A model generated the notes under the pieces. That model was not told the origin of the DNA, did no database searches, and worked only from the letters and a program-made list of their open reading frames with translations. Of a stretch of 64,000 nt of DNA, positions 35,565 to 46,576 are shown piece by piece. The stretch covers positions 124,001 through 188,000 of the forward strand of contig NZ_JAMXQS010000007.1 in assembly GCF_024053505.1 (NCBI RefSeq). The letters run 5' to 3'. Each line of letters opens with the position of its first letter. Within the stretch, counting starts at the first letter, position 1. Source of the DNA: Mesorhizobium liriopis. GTDB lineage: Bacteria > Pseudomonadota > Alphaproteobacteria > Rhizobiales > Rhizobiaceae. Position numbers and translations under genes: made by a program.

Positions 35565-36083
35565 ATGGCTCTTTCACGTGGCGGGATCGGATTGGTGCTC
35601 GCCCTTGCACTCGCAGGCTGCACCTCGTCCCGCATGGCAAGCGTCGATACCGGCCCGGCTCCGCTGACGCCGGTTCCATCCGGCACGGTCACCGGCAACA
35701 GCCTGCCGCCTCCGTCTGCGCCGATGCCGCCCGCACCGCCGCCGGCAGCGGAGCAGCAGGTCGCGGCCTTGCCGCCTGCGAATGCACCGGCCGCCAATGC
35801 GCCCGACCTGACACCTTCGACGGTGGCCGGCGTGTGGAGCGCGAATGTTTCGGGCCAGAACTGCCGCATCGCGACACCGCAGACCAAGTTCGGCCAGGGC
35901 TTCCGGGCCGGCCCGCTGCGCTGCCCGGCACCCGTGGATGGCGTCAAGTCGTGGAACGTCGCGGGCAAGCAGCTGACGCTTTACAGCGACGGCGGCGATC
36001 CGCTCGCGCGCCTTTACGCGTCGGGTCCGGAAAAGTTCGACGGCCAGACCACCAGCGGCGTGCCGATCTCGCTTTCGCGCTAA
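35565..36083 (+). CDS. omp19: Omp19-like outer-membrane lipoprotein with AprI/Inh protease-inhibitor domain
   Basis: A 172-residue lipoprotein: signal peptide with lipobox LALAGC (Cys19), a Pro/Ala linker (about 30-88), then a C-terminal domain VAGVWSANVSGQNCRIATPQTKFGQGFRAGPLRCP..., which closely resembles Brucella Omp19 as I remember it. The two cysteines (NCRIA, LRCP) form the disulfide of the AprI/Inh inhibitor fold. Brucella Omp19 inhibits host proteases and is immunogenic; here the organism need not be a pathogen. GGAGGA precedes the ATG. zapE follows 16 bp later. Confidence 0.9.
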   Translation: MALSRGGIGLVLALALAGCTSSRMASVDTGPAPLTPVPSGTVTGNSLPPPSAPMPPAPPPAAEQQVAALPPANAPAANAPDLTPSTVAGVWSANVSGQNCRIATPQTKFGQGFRAGPLRCPAPVDGVKSWNVAGKQLTLYSDGGDPLARLYASGPEKFDGQTTSGVPISLSR

Positions 36084-36099
36084 GCTCCAACTTTCTTCC

Positions 36100-37278
36100 A
36101 TGAGTGAAACGGCAGGCGTTGCCGCGCGCCTCGATCAGATGGTGGGCGAGGGGCTGTTGCGCCCCGACCCGATCCAGCGGCAGGCGGCCGATGCGCTCGA
36201 TGCGCTGAGTACAGCCATCGTCAAGCATCAGAACGCGTCGAAATCCGGTGCGCTGGGCTGGCTCTTCGCGCGCGGCCGCGACAAGAAGGCCGCGCCCCTC
36301 GGGCTTTATTTCCATGGCGGGGTCGGTCGCGGCAAGACCATGCTGATGGACCTGTTCTTCCAGAACCTGCCCATCGCCCAGAAGCGCCGCGCCCATTTCA
36401 ACGACTTCATGGCCGATGTGCACGACCGCATCGGCGCGCAGCGCGAAGCGCGCAAGAGCGGTGCGTCGAGCGAGGACGATCCGATCCCGCCCGTGGCGCG
36501 GGCGCTCGCGGCCAAGGCCTGGGTGCTCTGCTTCGACGAATTCACCGTCACCGACATCGCGGATGCGATGATCCTGTCGCGGCTGTTCTCGGCGCTCTGG
36601 GCGGAAGGCGTGGTGCTGGTCGCGACCTCCAATGTGGCGCCGGACAATCTCTATCGCGACGGGCTCAATCGTGCCCTGTTCCTGCCCTTTATCAGTCAGC
36701 TCAAGAAGCATTGCACGGTCATGCCGCTCGACAACGGCGTGGATTACCGCATGCTGCGCTTGAGCGAGGTGCCGTCCTATCTCTCGCCGCTCGATGACAG
36801 GACGCGCGCCTTGATGGACGGGGCTTGGGACGCGGTGACCGCCGGACAGGTGGTGAAGCCGGCCACGATCGAGGTGAAGGGGCGGACCATCCCCGTACCG
36901 CTCGCCTCGGCGCATGCCGCGCGCTTCTCCTTCGCTGAACTCTGCGCCCGACCGCTCGGCGCACGTGACTTTCTCGCCATCACCGAACGCTATTCGACGC
37001 TGTTCGTCGAAGGCGTGCCGGTGCTGAAAGAGGCGCAGCGCAACGAGGCCAAGCGCTTCATCCTGCTCGTGGATACGCTCTATGACCGTCATCTGCGCGT
37101 CGTGTTCAGCGCCGAAGCTCCCCCTGAGGAGATCTACCTCGCGCGGAACGGAACCGAGGCTTTCGAGTTTGCCCGGATAGTCTCACGCCTGCACGAGATG
37201 CAGAGCGCGGAATGGGCGAAAGAGTGGGAAAGCCGTCAGACTGCCCTTGCGGATTCTAAGGCAGCGGCCCTCCGATAA
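36100..37278 (+). CDS. zapE: Cell division ATPase ZapE (AFG1-like)
   Basis: A 392-residue AAA-type ATPase: Walker A FHGGVGRGKTMLMD, Walker B LCFDEFTVTDIADAMIL, and LVATSNVAPDNLYRDGLNR with the sensor region. ZapE interacts with FtsZ and destabilises the Z-ring, mainly under low oxygen or heat; its mitochondrial relative AFG1 works in respiratory complex quality control. It lies between omp19 and mdh, an order familiar from rhizobia and Brucella. Confidence 0.92.
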   Translation: MSETAGVAARLDQMVGEGLLRPDPIQRQAADALDALSTAIVKHQNASKSGALGWLFARGRDKKAAPLGLYFHGGVGRGKTMLMDLFFQNLPIAQKRRAHFNDFMADVHDRIGAQREARKSGASSEDDPIPPVARALAAKAWVLCFDEFTVTDIADAMILSRLFSALWAEGVVLVATSNVAPDNLYRDGLNRALFLPFISQLKKHCTVMPLDNGVDYRMLRLSEVPSYLSPLDDRTRALMDGAWDAVTAGQVVKPATIEVKGRTIPVPLASAHAARFSFAELCARPLGARDFLAITERYSTLFVEGVPVLKEAQRNEAKRFILLVDTLYDRHLRVVFSAEAPPEEIYLARNGTEAFEFARIVSRLHEMQSAEWAKEWESRQTALADSKAAALR

Positions 37279-37297
37279 CGTTCTATTTACGATTTAC

Positions 37298-37351
37298 TTG
37301 ACCTTTACGTAAGATATTTATCGGTTAACCGATTGAAATTGTTCAGGTCAA
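37298..37351. promoter_or_regulatory. AT-rich upstream region of the mdh-suc genes with palindromes
   Basis: This stretch is markedly AT-rich for the window. It holds a perfect 14-bp palindrome ATCGGTTAACCGAT (37320-37333) inside a wider inverted pair TTGACCT (37298-37304) and AGGTCAA (37345-37351). A weak promoter TTTACG (37286)-18 bp-TAAGAT lies just upstream. It is the likely control region for the TCA block; the regulator is unknown. Confidence 0.45.
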
Positions 37352-37356
37352 AATAA

Positions 37357-38463
<1,107 letters not shown>

Positions 38464-38476
38464 GCGGAGATTTTCC

Positions 38477-39673
38477 ATGAACATTCACGAGTACCAAGCC
38501 AAGGAACTCCTGCGCGGCTATGGCGTGCCTGTCGCCAAGGGCGTGCCGCTGACCAGCGCCGACGAGGCCGAGGCCGCGGCCAGGCAGCTGCCCGGTCCGC
38601 TTTATGTGGTGAAGAGCCAGATCCATGCGGGCGGCCGCGGCAAGGGCAAGTTCAAGGAGCTCGGCCCCGATGCCAAGGGCGGCGTGCGCCTCGCCAAAAC
38701 GGTCGAGGAGGTCGTTTCCAACGTCAAGGAAATGCTCGGCAACACGCTCGTCACCAAGCAGACGAGCGAGGCCGGCAAGCAGGTCAACCGTCTTTATATC
38801 GAGGACGGCGCGGATATCGATCGCGAGCTTTATCTCTCGATTCTCGTGGACCGCACGGTCGGCCGCATCGCCTTCGTGGCCTCCACCGAAGGCGGCATGG
38901 ATATCGAGCAGGTGGCGCATGACACGCCCGAGAAGATCGTCACCGTTCCGGTCGATCCCTCGACAGGCCTGGGCGACGCCGAACTCAAGCAGTTGATCGA
39001 AGCCTACAAGCTCGACGGGGCAGCGGCGGAAGACGCCAAGTCGCTCTTTCCCGCGCTCTACAAGGCCTTCACCGAGAAGGATATGAGCCTGCTCGAAGTG
39101 AACCCGCTGATCGTCATGACGGACGGCCATTTGCGTGTTCTCGACGCCAAGGTGTCCTTCGACAACAATGCGATGTTCCGCCATCCGGAGCTCGCCGAAC
39201 TGCGCGATGTGACCGAAGAGGACGAAAAGGAAATCGAGGCGTCGAAATACGACCTCGCTTATGTCGCGCTCGACGGCAATATCGGCTGCATGGTCAATGG
39301 CGCGGGCCTTGCCATGGCGACCATGGACATCATCAAGCTCTATGGCGCCGAGCCTGCCAACTTCCTCGATGTCGGCGGCGGCGCTTCCAAGGAAAAGGTT
39401 ACGGCGGCGTTCAAGATCATCACAGCGGATCCCGCGGTGAAGGGCATCCTCGTCAACATCTTCGGCGGCATCATGAAATGCGACGTGATCGCCGAAGGCG
39501 TGATCGCGGCCGTCAAGGAAGTGGGCCTGAAGGTTCCGCTGGTGGTGCGCCTGGAAGGCACGAATGTCGATCTCGGCAAGAAGATCCTGCGCGAGTCGGG
39601 TCTCGACGTGGTGCCGGCGGATGATCTGGACGACGCCGCGCAGAAGATCGTGGCTGCGGTGAAGGGGAACTGA
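38477..39673 (+). CDS. sucC: Succinyl-CoA synthetase beta subunit
   Basis: A 398-residue ATP-grasp subunit starting [19 protein letters not shown]. It includes [14 protein letters not shown] (nucleotide binding) and [18 protein letters not shown] and [10 protein letters not shown] (CoA/alpha-subunit interface). With SucD it makes succinate and ATP or GTP from succinyl-CoA. The ATG at 38477 follows GCGGAGA; an in-frame upstream extension overlaps mdh and is not used. It is 5 bp from sucD. Confidence 0.97.
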   Translation: MNIHEYQAKELLRGYGVPVAKGVPLTSADEAEAAARQLPGPLYVVKSQIHAGGRGKGKFKELGPDAKGGVRLAKTVEEVVSNVKEMLGNTLVTKQTSEAGKQVNRLYIEDGADIDRELYLSILVDRTVGRIAFVASTEGGMDIEQVAHDTPEKIVTVPVDPSTGLGDAELKQLIEAYKLDGAAAEDAKSLFPALYKAFTEKDMSLLEVNPLIVMTDGHLRVLDAKVSFDNNAMFRHPELAELRDVTEEDEKEIEASKYDLAYVALDGNIGCMVNGAGLAMATMDIIKLYGAEPANFLDVGGGASKEKVTAAFKIITADPAVKGILVNIFGGIMKCDVIAEGVIAAVKEVGLKVPLVVRLEGTNVDLGKKILRESGLDVVPADDLDDAAQKIVAAVKGN

Positions 39674-39678
39674 GTTTC

Positions 39679-40581
39679 ATGTCCATTCTGATCGACAAGA
39701 ACACCAAGGTCCTCGTTCAGGGCCTGACCGGCAAGACGGGCACGTTCCACACCGAGCAGGCGCTCGCCTATCACGGCACGCAGATGGTGGGCGGCATCAA
39801 CCCGAAGAAGGGCGGCGAGACCTGGGAAGGCTCCAAGGGCGAAAAGCTGCCGATCTTCGCAACGGTTGCGGAAGGCCGCGACAAGACGGATGCCAACGCT
39901 TCCGTGATCTATGTGCCGCCGGCAGGTGCTGCGGCCGCCATCATCGAGGCCATCGAGGCCGAGATCCCGCTGATCGTCTGCATCACCGAGGGCATTCCGG
40001 TGACGGACATGGTCAAGGTCAAGGCACGGCTCGAAAAGTCGTCCTCGCGCCTGATCGGCCCGAACTGCCCGGGCGTTCTGACGCCCGACGAGTGCAAGAT
40101 CGGCATCATGCCCGGCAACATCTTCCGCAAGGGTTCGGTCGGCGTCGTGTCGCGCTCGGGAACCCTGACCTATGAAGCCGTGTTCCAGACCACGAATGCC
40201 GGCCTCGGCCAGACCACGGCTGTCGGTATCGGCGGCGATCCGGTCAAGGGAACGGAATTCATCGACGTGCTGGAAATGTTCCTGGCCGACGCCGAAACCC
40301 AGTCGATCATCATGATCGGCGAGATCGGCGGCTCGGCCGAGGAAGACGCCGCGCAGTTCCTTCGCGACGAGGCGAAAAAGGGCCGCAAGAAACCGATGGC
40401 AGGCTTCATCGCGGGCCGCACAGCACCCGCCGGTCGCACCATGGGCCACGCAGGCGCGGTGATCTCGGGCGGCAAGGGTGGCGCCGAAGACAAGATCGCG
40501 GCCATGGAAGCGGCCGGGATCAAGGTCTCGCCATCGCCGGCCCGCCTCGGCCAGACGCTGGTGGAAGCAATCGGCCGTTAG
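39679..40581 (+). CDS. sucD: Succinyl-CoA synthetase alpha subunit
   Basis: A 300-residue subunit with the CoA-binding Rossmann segment ([19 protein letters not shown]), [21 protein letters not shown], and the phosphorylated histidine in [16 protein letters not shown]. It completes the SucCD ligase. Its TAG stop directly abuts a small inverted-repeat element (40581-40777) that separates it from sucA. Confidence 0.97.
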   Translation: MSILIDKNTKVLVQGLTGKTGTFHTEQALAYHGTQMVGGINPKKGGETWEGSKGEKLPIFATVAEGRDKTDANASVIYVPPAGAAAAIIEAIEAEIPLIVCITEGIPVTDMVKVKARLEKSSSRLIGPNCPGVLTPDECKIGIMPGNIFRKGSVGVVSRSGTLTYEAVFQTTNAGLGQTTAVGIGGDPVKGTEFIDVLEMFLADAETQSIIMIGEIGGSAEEDAAQFLRDEAKKGRKKPMAGFIAGRTAPAGRTMGHAGAVISGGKGGAEDKIAAMEAAGIKVSPSPARLGQTLVEAIGR

Positions 40582-40777
40582 GAGCCTATTTGAGAATGTC
40601 CTCGGGTCGGTCCATCGGTCCTTTTCGCCGCCCGCTTCGTTGCTCGTGGGCGAGCCACGCGTCTCGCCCGCCCTTCGGGCCCTCTTCGATGCCGTCGGCA
40701 TCGCTTACGTTCGGCGCCTCGCGGGCGTACGAAAATGCCTCGCTGGCACTCTGCCGATGAATTCTCAAACAGGCTCC
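40581..40777. repeat. Inverted-repeat element C between sucD and sucA
   Basis: A 197-bp element bounded by 17-bp inverted repeats (GGAGCCTATTTGAGAAT at 40581-40597 and ATTCTCAAACAGGCTCC at 40761-40777, one mismatch), with an imperfectly palindromic interior rich in CGGTCC, TTTTCG and GCCCGC stems. The left end begins at the G of the sucD TAG stop. A relative with the same termini and interior blocks lies after lpd at 48446-48610. There is no coding capacity; it occupies most of the 284-bp sucD-sucA gap. Confidence 0.75.
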
Positions 40778-40865
40778 GAGTCCCCATATTAAGAACAAGA
40801 AGGAAAGGAAAAGAGCGTCAGTCCCCAATCCGACCGCAAGATGGCGCTCTTTCAAGGAACCCCCG

Positions 40866-43800
40866 ATGGCACGCCAAGACCAGGCCAATGACCGTTTCGC
40901 ACTGACCTCCTTTCTATATGGAGGCAATGCGGACTACTTGGAGAAGCTGCACGCGCAGTATCTTGCCGACCCGGCAAGCGTGAACGACGAATGGCGCGCC
41001 TTCTTCGCCGGTATCGCGGACGACGCGGCATCGGTGAAGCGAAATGCCGAGGGCCCCTCCTGGGAAAAGAGCAACTGGCCGATCGCGGCCAATGGCGATC
41101 TGGTGTCGGCGCTCGACGGCAATTGGGGTGCGGTCGAGAAGCGCATCGAAACCAAGCTGCGCGACAAGAACGGCAAGGTCGACGGAAAGAAGGCCGGCGA
41201 GGCCACGCCGGCGGCTCCTGCCGTTGCCACGCCTTTGTCCGACGAGCAGCTGGCGGCGGCGGCGCGCGATTCCGTGCGCGCCATCATGATGATCCGCGCC
41301 TTCCGCATGCGCGGCCACCTTCATGCCGATCTCGATCCACTCAAGATCGCAGCGCCGCTCGAGGATTATCACGAGCTGTCGCCCGAGAATTACGGCTTCA
41401 CGGAAGCCGATCTCGATCGCAAGATCTTCCTCGACGGCGTGCTCGGCCTGCAATACGCGACCGTGCGCGAGATGCTCGACCTGCTCAAGCGCACCTATTG
41501 CTCGACGCTGGGCGTCGAGTTCATGCACATTTCGGACCCGACCGAGAAGCAGTGGATCCAGGAGCGCATCGAGGGCACCGAGAAGGGCATCGCGTTCACG
41601 GCGGAAGGCAAGAAGGCCATTCTGTCCAAGCTGATCGAGGCGGAAGGCTTCGAGCAGTTCATCGACGTCAAGTACAAGGGCACGAAGCGCTTCGGTCTCG
41701 ATGGCGGCGAGGCGCTGATCCCCGCGCTCGAGCAGATCATCAAGCGCGGCGGACAGCTCGGCCTCAAGGAAGTCGTGCTCGGCATGGCCCATCGCGGCCG
41801 TCTCAACGTGCTTTCCCAGGTGATGCAGAAGCCGCATCGCGCCATCTTCCACGAGTTCAAGGGCGGCTCCTATGCGCCTGACGACGTGGAAGGCTCGGGC
41901 GACGTGAAGTACCATCTGGGCGCTTCGTCGGACCGTGAGTTCGACGGCAACAAGGTTCACCTTTCGCTGACCGCCAACCCCTCGCATCTCGAGATCGTCG
42001 ATCCGGTGGTGATGGGCAAGGCGCGCGCCAAGCAGGATATCCTGTTCGGTCGCGGCCGCGACGAAGGCGTGCCGCTCGAAGAGCGCGCCAAGGTCATGCC
42101 GCTTCTGCTCCATGGCGACGCGGCCTTCGCGGGGCAGGGTGTGATCGCGGAAATCCTCGGCCTGTCAGGGCTGCGCGGCCACCGCGTCGCGGGCACGTTG
42201 CACTTCATCATCAACAACCAGATCGGCTTCACCACCAATCCGCGCTTCTCGCGCTCCTCGCCCTATCCGTCCGATGTGGCGAAGATGATCGAGGCGCCGA
42301 TCTTCCACGTGAACGGCGACGACCCTGAGGCCGTGGTCTATGCCGCGAAGATCGCCACCGAGTTCCGGCAGAAGTTTTACAAGCCGGTCGTGATCGACAT
42401 GTTCTGCTATCGCCGCTTCGGTCACAACGAGGGCGACGAGCCGGGCTTCACCCAGCCGATCATGTATCGCAAGATCCGCGCGCAGCAGACCACCGTGCAG
42501 CTCTACGCCGCCAAGCTGATCGCCGAAGGCCTGCTCTCGCAGGACGAGTTCGACGCGATGAAGGCCGACTGGCGCAAGAAGCTCGAAACCGAGTGGGAAA
42601 TCGGCCAGGCCTACAAGCCCAACAAGGCCGACTGGCTCGACGGCGCGTGGACGGGCCTGCGCTCGGCCGACTCGCAGGACGAGTTGCGCCGCGGCAAGAC
42701 CGCCGTGCCGGCCAAGACGCTCAAGGAAATCGGGCGCAAGCTCACGGAAGTGCCGGAGGGTTTCGAGGTCCACAAGACCATCGGCCGCTTCCTCGACAAT
42801 CGCCGCAATGCGATCGAGTCGGGCGAAGGGCTCGACTGGGCGACCGGCGAGGCGCTCGCCTTCGGTTCGATCCTGCTCGACGGCAACCCGATCCGCCTGT
42901 CCGGCCAGGATTCCGAGCGCGGTACCTTCTCGCAGCGCCATTCGGTTCTCTACGACCAGCGCGAGGAAACGCGGTACATTCCGCTCAACAATCTTTCGCC
43001 GGCTCAAGGCAATTACGAGGTCATCAATTCGATGCTCTCGGAAGAAGCGGTGCTCGGCTTCGAATATGGCTACAGTCTTGCCCAGCCGCAGGCGCTGACG
43101 CTGTGGGAAGCACAGTTCGGCGACTTCGCCAATGGCGCGCAGGTGGTGTTCGACCAGTTCATCTCGTCGGGCGAACGCAAGTGGCTGCGCATGTCGGGCC
43201 TGGTCTGCCTGCTTCCGCATGGCTATGAGGGCCAAGGCCCCGAGCATTCTTCGGCGCGCCTGGAGCGTTTTCTCCAGCTTTGCGCCGAAGACAATATGCA
43301 GGTTGCCTATCCCTCGACGCCGGCTAACTACTTCCATATCCTGCGCCGGCAGCTCAAGCGCGACTTCCGCAAGCCGCTGATCCTGATGACGCCGAAGTCG
43401 CTGCTGCGCCACAAGCGTGCGGTGTCCTCGCTGGCCGATATGTCGGGCGAGAGCTCGTTCCACCGGCTCTTGTGGGATGACGCGCAGTATCACGACAACG
43501 GGCCGATCAAGCTCGTGCGCGACAACAAGATCCGTCGCGTGGTGCTGTGCACCGGCAAGGTCTATTACGATCTGCTGGAAGAGCGCGAGAAGCGCGGCAT
43601 CGACGACATCTACCTGTTGCGCGTCGAGCAGCTTTATCCGTTCCCGGCCAAGGCACTCATCACCGAGCTGCAGCGCTTCCGCAATGCGGAGATGGTGTGG
43701 TGCCAGGAAGAGCCCAAGAACATGGGCGCGTGGAGCTTCATCGACCCTTATCTCGAATGGGTGCTCCAGCACATCGAGGCCAAGCATCAGCGCGTGCGCT

Positions 43801-43937
43801 ATACGGGCCGCCCGGCGGCAGCCTCGCCGGCGACCGGCCTGATGTCCAAGCATCAGGCGCAGCTCGCGGCCTTCCTCGAAGACGCGCTGGGCGACGAGAG
43901 CGCCCGGCAATCCAGCAGCAGCCGCTCGGCGGCGTGA
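40866..43937 (+). CDS. sucA: 2-oxoglutarate dehydrogenase E1 component
   Basis: The 1023-residue thiamine-diphosphate-dependent enzyme has the E1o N-terminal segment NDRFALTSFLYGGNADYLEKLHAQYLADP, the ThDP motif HGDAAFAGQGVIAEILGLSGL...INNQIGFTTNP, active-site histidines in GMAHRGRLN, and the transketolase-like C-terminal domain. It decarboxylates 2-oxoglutarate and succinylates the E2 lipoyl group. The length is normal. It is 28 bp from sucB. Confidence 0.97.
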   Translation: MARQDQANDRFALTSFLYGGNADYLEKLHAQYLADPASVNDEWRAFFAGIADDAASVKRNAEGPSWEKSNWPIAANGDLVSALDGNWGAVEKRIETKLRDKNGKVDGKKAGEATPAAPAVATPLSDEQLAAAARDSVRAIMMIRAFRMRGHLHADLDPLKIAAPLEDYHELSPENYGFTEADLDRKIFLDGVLGLQYATVREMLDLLKRTYCSTLGVEFMHISDPTEKQWIQERIEGTEKGIAFTAEGKKAILSKLIEAEGFEQFIDVKYKGTKRFGLDGGEALIPALEQIIKRGGQLGLKEVVLGMAHRGRLNVLSQVMQKPHRAIFHEFKGGSYAPDDVEGSGDVKYHLGASSDREFDGNKVHLSLTANPSHLEIVDPVVMGKARAKQDILFGRGRDEGVPLEERAKVMPLLLHGDAAFAGQGVIAEILGLSGLRGHRVAGTLHFIINNQIGFTTNPRFSRSSPYPSDVAKMIEAPIFHVNGDDPEAVVYAAKIATEFRQKFYKPVVIDMFCYRRFGHNEGDEPGFTQPIMYRKIRAQQTTVQLYAAKLIAEGLLSQDEFDAMKADWRKKLETEWEIGQAYKPNKADWLDGAWTGLRSADSQDELRRGKTAVPAKTLKEIGRKLTEVPEGFEVHKTIGRFLDNRRNAIESGEGLDWATGEALAFGSILLDGNPIRLSGQDSERGTFSQRHSVLYDQREETRYIPLNNLSPAQGNYEVINSMLSEEAVLGFEYGYSLAQPQALTLWEAQFGDFANGAQVVFDQFISSGERKWLRMSGLVCLLPHGYEGQGPEHSSARLERFLQLCAEDNMQVAYPSTPANYFHILRRQLKRDFRKPLILMTPKSLLRHKRAVSSLADMSGESSFHRLLWDDAQYHDNGPIKLVRDNKIRRVVLCTGKVYYDLLEEREKRGIDDIYLLRVEQLYPFPAKALITELQRFRNAEMVWCQEEPKNMGAWSFIDPYLEWVLQHIEAKHQRVRYTGRPAAASPATGLMSKHQAQLAAFLEDALGDESARQSSSSRSAA

Positions 43938-43965
43938 TCTCAGTTCCACCGTTTAGGAAACCGTA

Positions 43966-45282
43966 ATGGCTACCGAAATCCGCGTTCCAACACTGGGCGA
44001 GTCCGTCACCGAAGCCACTGTCGGCCGCTGGTTCAAGAAGGCAGGCGACGCGATCGCAGCCGACGAGCCCGTGGTCGAACTCGAAACCGACAAGGTGACG
44101 GTGGAAGTGCCCGCACCCGCCGCCGGCACGCTCGGCGAGATCGTGGTGAAGGATGGCGAAACGGTCGAGGTCGGCGCGCTGCTCGGCATGATCGAGGCGG
44201 GCGGCGCCGGTGCCGCGCCCAAGAGCGAGGCGCCTAAGGCCGCAGAGTCCGCCAAGCAGGAGGCCGTCGCGCAGGCAAGCGGGTCGGCCGGGGCTTCGAC
44301 GATGAAGGAAGCCGCGAAGGAAACGGCGGACACGGCCGGCGACGCCGGTGGGATCGAAAGCCGCGACATGCCGCCCGCACCCTCGGCCGCCAAGATCATG
44401 GCCGACAACAACCTGTCCGCAGGCCAAGTCGAAGGCTCGGGCAAGCGCGGTCAGGTGCTCAAGGGCGACGTGCTCGAAGCGCTCGCCAAGGGCATCTCGG
44501 CGGATAGCGGCACGTCCGCGCCGTCGGCCCCCGCGCCTGCATCGACCCCGGCTCCCACCGCTGTCCGCGCGTCTTCGGAAGAGGGCGGCGAGGAGCGCGT
44601 GCGCATGACCAAGCTGCGCCAGACCATCGCGCGCCGCCTGAAGGACGCCCAGAACACGGCCGCCATGCTCACCACCTTCAACGAGGTGGACATGAAGGCG
44701 GTGATGGAGCTGCGTTCCAAGTACAAGGACGTGTTCGAGAAGAAGCATGGCGTGAAGCTCGGCTTCATGGGATTCTTCACCAAGGCCGTGACGCATGCGC
44801 TGAAGGAAATCCCGGCGGTCAACGCCGAGATCGACGGCACGGACCTCATCTACAAGTCCTATGCCCATATCGGCGTGGCGGTCGGCACCGATAAGGGCCT
44901 TGTCGTGCCGGTGGTGCGCAACGCGGATCAGATGTCGATCGCCGAGATCGAAAAGGAGATCGGCCGTCTGGGCATCGCCGCGCGTGACGGCAAGCTGGGC
45001 GTGGCCGACATGCAGGGCGGCACCTTCACCATCTCGAATGGCGGTGTCTATGGTTCGCTGATGTCCACGCCGATCCTGAACGCGCCGCAGTCGGGCATTC
45101 TGGGCATGCACAAGATCCAGGAGCGGCCGGTCGTGGTCGGCGGCCAGATCGTGGTGCGCCCGATGATGTATCTCGCCCTGTCCTATGATCACCGCATCGT
45201 GGACGGCAAGGAAGCGGTGACCTTCCTCGTTCGCGTCAAGGAAAGCCTGGAGGATCCCGAGCGCTTGGTGCTCGATCTCTGA
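43966..45282 (+). CDS. sucB: 2-oxoglutarate dehydrogenase E2 (dihydrolipoyl succinyltransferase)
   Basis: A 438-residue E2 with a single lipoyl domain (lipoyl-lysine in [15 protein letters not shown] near residue 43), an Ala/Ser/Glu-rich linker, a peripheral subunit-binding domain ([35 protein letters not shown]), another Ala/Pro linker and the catalytic domain ending in [20 protein letters not shown]. It transfers the succinyl group to CoA. It is followed 17 bp later by an SDR gene rather than directly by lpd. Confidence 0.97.
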   Translation: MATEIRVPTLGESVTEATVGRWFKKAGDAIAADEPVVELETDKVTVEVPAPAAGTLGEIVVKDGETVEVGALLGMIEAGGAGAAPKSEAPKAAESAKQEAVAQASGSAGASTMKEAAKETADTAGDAGGIESRDMPPAPSAAKIMADNNLSAGQVEGSGKRGQVLKGDVLEALAKGISADSGTSAPSAPAPASTPAPTAVRASSEEGGEERVRMTKLRQTIARRLKDAQNTAAMLTTFNEVDMKAVMELRSKYKDVFEKKHGVKLGFMGFFTKAVTHALKEIPAVNAEIDGTDLIYKSYAHIGVAVGTDKGLVVPVVRNADQMSIAEIEKEIGRLGIAARDGKLGVADMQGGTFTISNGGVYGSLMSTPILNAPQSGILGMHKIQERPVVVGGQIVVRPMMYLALSYDHRIVDGKEAVTFLVRVKESLEDPERLVLDL

Positions 45283-45299
45283 GGCGGGACGAAACCGGC

Positions 45300-46061
45300 A
45301 TGGAGAGCAAGGGCGTCATGATCGTCACGGGCAGTGCCCGCGGCATCGGCGCGGCGACCGCTCTCCGGGCCGGGCAGGCGGGCTATCATGTGGTCGTCAA
45401 TTACGTGACGAAGCGTGAGGCCGCGGAGCGGGTGGTGGAAGCCATCATGAGCGAGGGCGGCAAGGCGAATGCCGTTCAGGCCGATATCGGTTCCGAAGAT
45501 GAAGTGCTCGCGCTGTTCGAGGCGGCCGACCGCTTCGGCCAACTGACCGCGCTGGTCAACAATGCCGGCATCGTCGATCAGGCTGCCCGCGTCGATGCGA
45601 TGGACTGGGCGCGGCTGGAGCGTATGATGCGGATCAACGTGATCGGCACGGTCGCCTGCTCGCGCGAGGCCGTGAAGCGCATGTCCACGCGAAAGGGCGG
45701 CAAAGGTGGGGCGATCGTCAATGTCTCGTCGGCCGCCGCCAAACTCGGCGCGCCGGCCCTTTATGTGGACTATGCCGCCTCGAAGGGGGCGATCGATACG
45801 TTCACGGTCGGTCTGGCGCGCGAAGTGGCGGATGAGGGAATACGCGTGACGGCGGTGCGACCCGGCATCATCGAAACCGAAATTCACGCATCCGGCGGCC
45901 AGCCCGAGCGCGTTGCGCAAATGGCTTCGCAACTGCCCATGAAGCGGGCGGGAACCGCGGACGAAGTGGCGCGTGCCATTCTCTGGCTTGCCTCCGACGA
46001 GGCCAGCTACTCGACGGGTGCCATTCTCGACGTTTCAGGCGGAAGGAGCATTCTTCCATGA
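45300..46061 (+). CDS. Short-chain dehydrogenase/reductase
   Basis: A 253-residue classical SDR: cofactor loop TGSARGIGAATA, NNAG, and the catalytic Ser-Tyr-Lys set (NVSSAAAKLG...YVDYAASKGA). It resembles 3-oxoacyl-ACP reductase/glucose-1-dehydrogenase-like proteins; the substrate is unknown. It sits inside the 2-oxoglutarate dehydrogenase cluster between sucB and lpd and overlaps the next gene (ATGA), so it is part of that transcript. Confidence 0.85.
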   Translation: MESKGVMIVTGSARGIGAATALRAGQAGYHVVVNYVTKREAAERVVEAIMSEGGKANAVQADIGSEDEVLALFEAADRFGQLTALVNNAGIVDQAARVDAMDWARLERMMRINVIGTVACSREAVKRMSTRKGGKGGAIVNVSSAAAKLGAPALYVDYAASKGAIDTFTVGLAREVADEGIRVTAVRPGIIETEIHASGGQPERVAQMASQLPMKRAGTADEVARAILWLASDEASYSTGAILDVSGGRSILP

Positions 46062-46555
46062 GCATCAGATTGTCGGCCACTGCGCCCTTCCTTGCCGGCC
46101 TGCTCGTCGCGGGCTCGGCTTTCGCCCAAAGCGAAACGCCGCCGGACTACAAGGACGACCGCTCGACGGCGGAAACCGTGGTGCAAAGCCTCTACAACGC
46201 CATCGAGCGTAAGGAATATCTGCGTGGCTGGAGCTATTTCCGCGACGAGCCGGACCGGCCGACTTTCGAGAGTTTCGCCAAGGGCTACGAGACCACCGAG
46301 CATGTGCGCGTGAAGGTGGGCGAGGCGATCAGCGACGGTGCTGCGGGCTCGATCTACTATGCCGTGCCGACCGTGGTGGAGGCTGTCGGGAAGGATGGCC
46401 GCCAAGTGTTTCGCGGCTGCTACGAGTTGCGGCTCGTCCAGCCGGCGGCACAGCTCGAGCCGCCTTTTCAGCCGCTCGGCATCGTCAAGGGAACATTGGA
46501 AAAGACCGACGCTTCGTTCGACGAGGCGAAGGGCCGTTGCGCGAACGGTGGCTGA
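46058..46555 (+). CDS. Secreted hypothetical protein in the suc-lpd cluster
   Basis: The 165-residue product has a signal peptide (about residues 1-23, ending GSAFAQ). The mature part (AETVVQSLYNAIERKEYLRGWSYF... and ...GCYELRLVQPA) looks like a small alpha+beta domain, possibly NTF2/lumazine-like, with two cysteines that could form a disulfide. I do not recognise the family. Its start overlaps the SDR stop by four bases, and a MAPEG gene follows 21 bp later. Confidence 0.7.
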   Translation: MSIRLSATAPFLAGLLVAGSAFAQSETPPDYKDDRSTAETVVQSLYNAIERKEYLRGWSYFRDEPDRPTFESFAKGYETTEHVRVKVGEAISDGAAGSIYYAVPTVVEAVGKDGRQVFRGCYELRLVQPAAQLEPPFQPLGIVKGTLEKTDASFDEAKGRCANGG

Positions 46556-46576
46556 CAACGCGCGGGGAGACACAGC

